Shown piece by piece: positions 4,709 through 7,911 of a stretch of DNA of 7,911 bases. Under the pieces are notes generated by a model, which searched no databases, was not told the origin of the DNA, and saw only the letters and a program-made list of their open reading frames with translations. This stretch comes from Desulfobacteraceae bacterium (GTDB taxonomy: Bacteria; Desulfobacterota; DSM-4660; Desulfatiglandales; HGW-15), in contig RPPU01000194.1 of assembly GCA_003819975.1 (NCBI GenBank), forward strand, positions 1-7,911, read 5' to 3'. The position numbers were made by a program, and so were the translations under genes. The first letter of the stretch is position 1. The number at the start of each line of letters is the position of its first letter.

Positions 4709-6049
4709 TTATATAATGACCGGCCGGTATTGTTCATCGATAAAAGAGTCTTTGTCTATATCGAACAGCGCTTTGCTCAATCGATATTTTCCGGGCGGAT
4801 CAGGCCGAATCGCCTCTGCCTGCCTTACTGAAATTTTGGCAGCCGGGCCAAAAACGGCTTTAAGATGGTCCGTGATCTGTTCGCCGACCCAGGCCGGCCG
4901 TGAAGCCGCGGTCACGTAACGCAGCTCATAGGTCGAACGACCCGGCTGAATAAGCTGATACTCATCCAACCGGTCGATGGAACTCAGGCTCCGGTCAACC
5001 CGGCCTTGGGTCACGGGCTGTCCGTCCGGGGTCAGCGTCAGATTAACCGCCCGCCCCTCAATCGCTTCAAGAACAAGACCCTCGGACCTTCCGCACGCAC
5101 AAGGTTCCGTAGCCACCCGGACCACATCGCCGATATCAAAGCGCAGCAAAGCCCGCCAAGGGTTACTGAAACTCGTTACCAAAATGGATCCGATCAACGG
5201 TCCGCCGTACTCCGGTTTAAAAGGCAAAAAATCCACATGACAACAATCGGTATTCTGGTGCCACTTGCCGGCCTCGCACTCCATGAACACATAGCCTGCT
5301 TCGGTTGACCCGTAAGAACTCGCGATCGGGCTTTGAAACGCGGCCCGGACCTGGCGATAATGCAGGCCGGAGGGATTCTCATAGGTAAAAACGATCAAAC
5401 CCGGCGACCGCACTGTTCTTTTGTTGTTCACCATATACCGGCTCAGGCATGCCAAAAAAGAGGGGTTGGCCTCGATCACTTGCGGTGAAAAGCAGTTTAT
5501 TTCTTCAATCATCCGGTCCATGTGTTCGGGAGTCCAGGTGAAGGGATCCGAACGCTCGTTCAGATAAAGAAACCGGCCGTCCATCCGTTGGGATATATCA
5601 AGATAACCCTCTTCGCAGACCGCACCCGTGCAAAGGGGGCTCGTGAGGATCGCCTCGCGGTGGCCGCCCAAACGCAATCGATCTGCGTGGGTATTCAGTT
5701 TCCAGGAAGCCCGCTCAGCCGCGTCCCACCAGGGTTGATACCAGATGTTGGACACCCGGTCTCCGGTACTGCCGCTGGTGTGGACGATTTCTATTTCTCC
5801 CTGAGCCAGACCTTGTTGTATATTCTTGTTGGGCGGCAAAAAACCTTCACAGCCCTGATCGACCATGTAAGCTTTGTGCAGACTGGGCAAGGCCGCATAA
5901 CGCGCCAACAGCGGGCTGTCGGCGCCGGGATCATGTGCTTGCCAGAGTCGATAAGCCGGCACCGATTCAAGCACTGTTTCCAACCCGGTTTTATAATATT
6001 CCAAATATCGGCTTGGATAATTGGGATGGATCGAGCATGAATAATGCAT
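4709..6049 (-). CDS. Adenylate-forming CoA-ligase-like enzyme (PaaK/CapK-type)
   Basis: This 446-residue member of the ANL superfamily is most like phenylacetate-CoA ligase/CapK proteins. The sequence shows the phosphate-binding loop VHTSGSTG (H90-G96), the adenine-site motif SSYGSTEAG with E250, and R303-F-D-I-G-D308 that binds the ribose. A C-A-C-G-R element (317-321) is typical of PaaK-like proteins, and the C-terminal domain has PPGKYRLSK with K421 as the likely catalytic lysine. The expected reaction is ATP-dependent activation of a carboxylic acid to an acyl-adenylate and probably then to the CoA thioester. The aryl or acyl substrate cannot be told. The start ATG at 6047-6049 has GAGGG 4 nt upstream on its strand. 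It is the first gene of the - strand run, followed by the S51 hydrolase and murI. Across the spacer lies a divergent, unrelated acyl-CoA synthetase. Confidence 0.88.
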   Translation of the reverse strand: MHYSCSIHPNYPSRYLEYYKTGLETVLESVPAYRLWQAHDPGADSPLLARYAALPSLHKAYMVDQGCEGFLPPNKNIQQGLAQGEIEIVHTSGSTGDRVSNIWYQPWWDAAERASWKLNTHADRLRLGGHREAILTSPLCTGAVCEEGYLDISQRMDGRFLYLNERSDPFTWTPEHMDRMIEEINCFSPQVIEANPSFLACLSRYMVNNKRTVRSPGLIVFTYENPSGLHYRQVRAAFQSPIASSYGSTEAGYVFMECEAGKWHQNTDCCHVDFLPFKPEYGGPLIGSILVTSFSNPWRALLRFDIGDVVRVATEPCACGRSEGLVLEAIEGRAVNLTLTPDGQPVTQGRVDRSLSSIDRLDEYQLIQPGRSTYELRYVTAASRPAWVGEQITDHLKAVFGPAAKISVRQAEAIRPDPPGKYRLSKALFDIDKDSFIDEQYRPVII

Positions 6050-6184
6050 TTATCCCTCATTAATGAGCGCTAAGGCATTGCGCATAAATAACTTGAACAA
6101 TTTTTACAAGTAAAGGTCAAGTCCTGATTTAAAGTTGTCACATTTTTAAAATGATGATTCAATTCAATTGACACTTTTTGGAGT
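6050..6184. other. AT-rich upstream region of the ligase, no gene
   Basis: No gene is seen. TTGTCACATTTTT (from about 6134) and TTGACACTTTTT (from about 6168) are related direct repeats; the latter resembles a -35 element but has no matching -10. The stretch ACTTG...CAAGT around 6090-6110 is a weak dyad. A promoter for the ligase gene should lie here but none could be placed with confidence. Confidence 0.4.
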
Positions 6185-6225
6185 GCGCGGACGCGTCACA
6201 CGAGGGCTCCTGCCCTGGTCCGCGC
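6185..6225. repeat. Bulged GC-rich hairpin, copy 1 of a tandem pair
   Basis: The outer stem is GCGCGGAC (6185-6192) with GTCCGCGC (6218-6225), perfect over 8 bp. The inner stem is AGGGC (6203-6207) with GCCCT (6212-6216) around a TCCT loop. On the left the two stems are separated by a 10-nt bulge, GCGTCACACG; on the right by a single G. The copy at 6230-6276 has the same plan with a different outer stem, so structure is conserved beyond sequence. Confidence 0.85.
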
Positions 6226-6229
6226 TTTT

Positions 6230-6276
6230 AATGCGGCGACACGTCACACGAGGGCGTCCGCCCTGGTCGCCGCATT
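6230..6276. repeat. Bulged GC-rich hairpin, copy 2 of a tandem pair
   Basis: The outer stem AATGCGGCGAC (6230-6240) pairs perfectly with 6266-6276 over 11 bp. The inner stem is AGGGC (6251-6255) with GCCCT (6260-6264) around GTCC. The left bulge ACGTCACACG differs from copy 1 at one position, and the right bulge is again one G. Against copy 1, two neighbouring outer-stem pairs are swapped (C-G to G-C and G-C to C-G) with both strands changed, so pairing is kept. Only four T residues separate the two hairpins. Confidence 0.85.
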
Positions 6277-6375
6277 CCAAAATCGGCCTTAATTACAATC
6301 CTCTATCGTTCAACTTATTTTTACGCGGGTTCTAAGACCCGGTTACCGTGCAGCAAAATCCGGGGGATTGTCAAG

Positions 6376-6472
6376 AGGATATCTCAAAAATGTATCTTAA
6401 TAAAGGAGAACGATTTAATTTACGCCGTCTTTTATAGTCGCATAATTTATTTTTTGAATTTTGAGATATCCT
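6376..6472. mobile_element. 97-bp MITE-like inverted-repeat element (M2)
   Basis: AGGATATCTCAAAA (6376-6389) and TTTTGAGATATCCT (6459-6472) are perfect 14-bp terminal inverted repeats around an AT-rich, non-coding centre. Size and ends resemble M1 at 2388-2487: allowing one or two gaps, both begin with a GG-AT-CTC-AAAAAT series, and both left arms go on to TAT-TTAAT. No clear short target-site duplication is seen. The flanks carry an imperfect longer direct repeat (GCAAAATCCGGGGGATTG at 6353-6370 and GCCAAAATCGGGGATGGC at 6474-6491). It could also act as an AT-rich hairpin in RNA. Confidence 0.6.
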
Positions 6473-6647
6473 GTGCCAAAATCGGGGATGGCCCATTTTA
6501 CGATTGATTTATTGTCCGCATCGGGCTAATTTATTGCGAAACATGACCTTTGACACCAAAGCCTCAATCATAGTAATTTCGGGCTTCACCGATATAAGCC
6601 TTAAGGAAATTTACGACTATTTTGAATGAAATTTAATTTTCGAATTG
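6473..6647. other. Short gene-free stretch, possible coding remnant
   Basis: No intact gene is present. One frame is open from 6465 to the TGA at 6627-6629. Its last part (ATG 6543) reads MTFDTKASIIVISGFTDIS, whose I-S-G-F-T-D-I-S resembles the beta4/alpha4 region of response-regulator receiver domains. It has no ribosome site and no other receiver motif, so at most it is a fragment. Confidence 0.25.
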
Positions 6648-6667
6648 ATTCCGGCTTTCGCCGGAAT
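6648..6667. repeat. Short palindrome ATTCCGGC-TTTC-GCCGGAAT, dispersed-repeat type
   Basis: This is a perfect 8-bp stem with a TTTC loop, followed by GACGGA and a six-T run at 6675-6680. The pattern ATTCC-G-C-TTTCG-C-GGAATGACG is familiar to me as a frequent dispersed intergenic palindrome in proteobacterial genomes. The T run is 7 nt from the stem, too far for a standard intrinsic terminator, though it might act as one. Confidence 0.6.
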
Positions 6668-6782
6668 GACGGACTTTTTTGCAGATTAAGAAAAAATTTA
6701 AATTTTAATTCCGTTAATCCTGTCAAACATTATTAATCTTATCGGCAACAATGGGTCGATGTTTACAACATAAGTGTCCAAA

Positions 6783-6788
6783 AAGGAG
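6783..6788 (+). promoter_or_regulatory. Ribosome site deciding a TTG start
   Basis: AAGGAG is a near-perfect Shine-Dalgarno element 6 nt before the TTG at 6795. The first in-frame ATG (6810) would be 21 nt away, too far. The TTG is therefore preferred as the start of the acyl-CoA synthetase. Confidence 0.75.
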
Positions 6789-6794
6789 ATTTTC

Positions 6795-7911
6795 TTGAAT
6801 TTCAAAAACATGTTCGAGCCCAAAACCGTGGCCATCATCGGTATCTCTTCGGAAAATGAGCGGCATCCCGCTAATGTCATTTATAATAAATTGCGGCTCC
6901 GACACCCGGTCCAGGCCTTTGCCGTAAGCCCACGCGGCGGATTTTTGCAAGGCGAAAAAATTCATCCTTCGGTTGCCGATATCCCGGCCAAAATCGACTT
7001 GGCCGTGATTGCGGTCCGCGCCGAGCAAGCCGCCGGCGTTATGGAAGGATGCATTCAGGCCGGGGTGGGCGGCGCGGTCGTGATTTCCGGCGGTTTTGCG
7101 GAAAGCGGTCGCCGCGATCTCCAAGACCGCTTGGTCGACCTGGCCCGGGCTGCTGACTTTCCCTTTATCGGCCCCAACTGTCTCGGTATTTACTCCCCCG
7201 GCAAACTGGACACCTTCTTTTTGCCCAGCGAACGCATGATGCGGCCGCAGAGCGGTAATGTGGCGATCGTCAGCCAGAGCGGCGGGGTATTGGTCGACCA
7301 GATGGTGAAATTCACCGAAGAAAACATCGGCCTCTCCCTGGCGGTCAGTATCGGCAACAAGGCCATGGTCAAAGAACTGGAGCTGCTCGATTATCTCTCC
7401 CGCGATCCCGGCACCGATGTCATTGCTTTTTATATTGAGGGGTTCGGCCGCAACGAAGGCCGCTATTTTGTCGAAGCCGCGTCCCGCGCGACCAAGCCGG
7501 TGATCGTTCTCAAAGCCGGCAAAAGCCCAGGGGGCACGCGCGCCATATCCAGCCATACCGCTTCCCTGGGCGGCGATTACAAAGTCTTCTCCGAAATCCT
7601 GGCCCAATATGGGCTTGTGGAAGCCAAAAACGAATTTGAATTGATCTCTTTTTGCGAATCGCTCAGCCACTACCGGCAAACCTTAAAAGGGAAAATCGGC
7701 ATCGTCACCATCAGCGGCGGCCACGGCGCCCTCGCGGTCGACTTCTGCTCCGAGCACGGCCTCTCCGTGCCTCAGTTCTCCCCGGAATTTCAAGAGCAAT
7801 TGCGCGCCGGCCTGCCCGATCGGCTCAAAACCATTGCCGGGTTGTCCAACCCGGTGGATTTGACCGGCAGCGGGACCGATGACGACTTTGTGGCCGTGGC
7901 CGCGGCCTTGA
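6795..7911 (+). CDS. NDP-forming acyl-CoA synthetase (CoA-binding/ligase, alpha-type), 3' partial
   Basis: The first 372 codons of an acetyl/acyl-CoA synthetase (NDP-forming) are present; the gene runs off the right edge. The family makes ATP (or GTP) from acyl-CoA, or the reverse, through a phosphohistidine. The N-terminal CoA-binding Rossmann domain starts at MFEPKTVAIIGIS (6-18). F-I-G-P-N-C-L-G (124-131) follows, then the succinyl-CoA-ligase-like domain with VAIVSQSGGV (156-165). The phosphate-carrying histidine is H254 in ISSHTASLGGDY. A second flavodoxin-like segment begins near 301 with IGIVTISGGHGALA. A C-terminal ATP-grasp part, if fused, would lie outside the window. The start is TTG, with a strong ribosome site. 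The substrate could be acetate, a branched or aryl acid, or another acyl group; protein lysine acetyltransferase (Pat-like) fusions share these domains. It is divergent from the PaaK-like ligase, which hints at a shared acyl-CoA theme. Confidence 0.92.
   Translation, partial: MNFKNMFEPKTVAIIGISSENERHPANVIYNKLRLRHPVQAFAVSPRGGFLQGEKIHPSVADIPAKIDLAVIAVRAEQAAGVMEGCIQAGVGGAVVISGGFAESGRRDLQDRLVDLARAADFPFIGPNCLGIYSPGKLDTFFLPSERMMRPQSGNVAIVSQSGGVLVDQMVKFTEENIGLSLAVSIGNKAMVKELELLDYLSRDPGTDVIAFYIEGFGRNEGRYFVEAASRATKPVIVLKAGKSPGGTRAISSHTASLGGDYKVFSEILAQYGLVEAKNEFELISFCESLSHYRQTLKGKIGIVTISGGHGALAVDFCSEHGLSVPQFSPEFQEQLRAGLPDRLKTIAGLSNPVDLTGSGTDDDFVAVAAAL

Noticed and set aside
5522..6040. 172-residue + strand frame opposite the ligase gene
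   Set aside because: The minus strand encodes the full set of adenylate-forming motifs here. The + frame has no family features and is a shadow.
6675..6680. T run after the 6648-6667 palindrome as an intrinsic terminator
   Set aside because: The run starts 7 nt after the stem, and no gene on the + strand ends just upstream. The palindrome is better explained as a dispersed repeat.
6723..7679. 318-residue open frame on the minus strand across the acyl-CoA synthetase
   Set aside because: It is antisense to a clearly recognised gene with conserved motifs and a ribosome site. GC-rich coding DNA often leaves the opposite strand open. No domain is recognisable in it.
1..7911. CRISPR arrays, tRNA or rRNA genes
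   Set aside because: No regularly spaced direct repeats with spacers, no cloverleaf-like sequence with a T-loop consensus, and no rRNA-like sequence were seen on either strand.

Overview
The window reads as chromosomal DNA of an anaerobic, acyl-CoA-metabolising bacterium. The mix of gene styles (an NDP-forming acyl-CoA synthetase, a PaaK/CapK-like adenylate-forming ligase, dispersed palindromes, AT-rich spacers) would fit a Desulfobacterota/deltaproteobacterial genome. That is an impression from gene content; no marker gene here fixes the taxonomy. The window starts inside one gene and ends inside another.

Left part (1-2930), accessory DNA on the + strand. A serine beta-lactamase-like (class C / S12) ORF enters from the left edge and stops at 860 before its third catalytic motif. 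About 410 bp without a convincing gene follow. Next come two paralogous small genes (1333-1686 and 1748-2062). Each sits behind its own near-consensus sigma70 promoter, and the two promoter/leader blocks share motifs at identical spacings. The second small gene overlaps by 17 bp a nucleotidyltransferase-fold gene, in an arrangement like an antitoxin/toxin (AbiEii/MNT-like) pair. That nucleotidyltransferase is split by a 100-bp MITE-like element (2388-2487) with 17-bp terminal inverted repeats and a 4-bp TAAT target-site duplication. Removing the element plus one TAAT copy rejoins the two halves in frame into a 229-residue protein.

Middle part (3012-6049), three genes on the - strand in the order adenylate-forming CoA-ligase-like enzyme, peptidase-E-like S51 hydrolase, glutamate racemase (murI). 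They could be co-transcribed from right to left. The S51 gene is bracketed by clusters of a TTCGATATTC-type simple repeat, and its first codons are written in that repeat.

Right part (6050-7911). A gene-poor interval of about 745 bp holds two tandem bulged hairpins with the same architecture and compensating stem changes, a second MITE-like inverted-repeat element (6376-6472) whose ends resemble those of the first, and a short palindrome of dispersed-repeat type. It is followed by the start of a + strand NDP-forming acyl-CoA synthetase, which begins at TTG 6795 and runs off the right edge. Two unrelated acyl-CoA-forming enzymes therefore lie divergently around this repeat-rich spacer.
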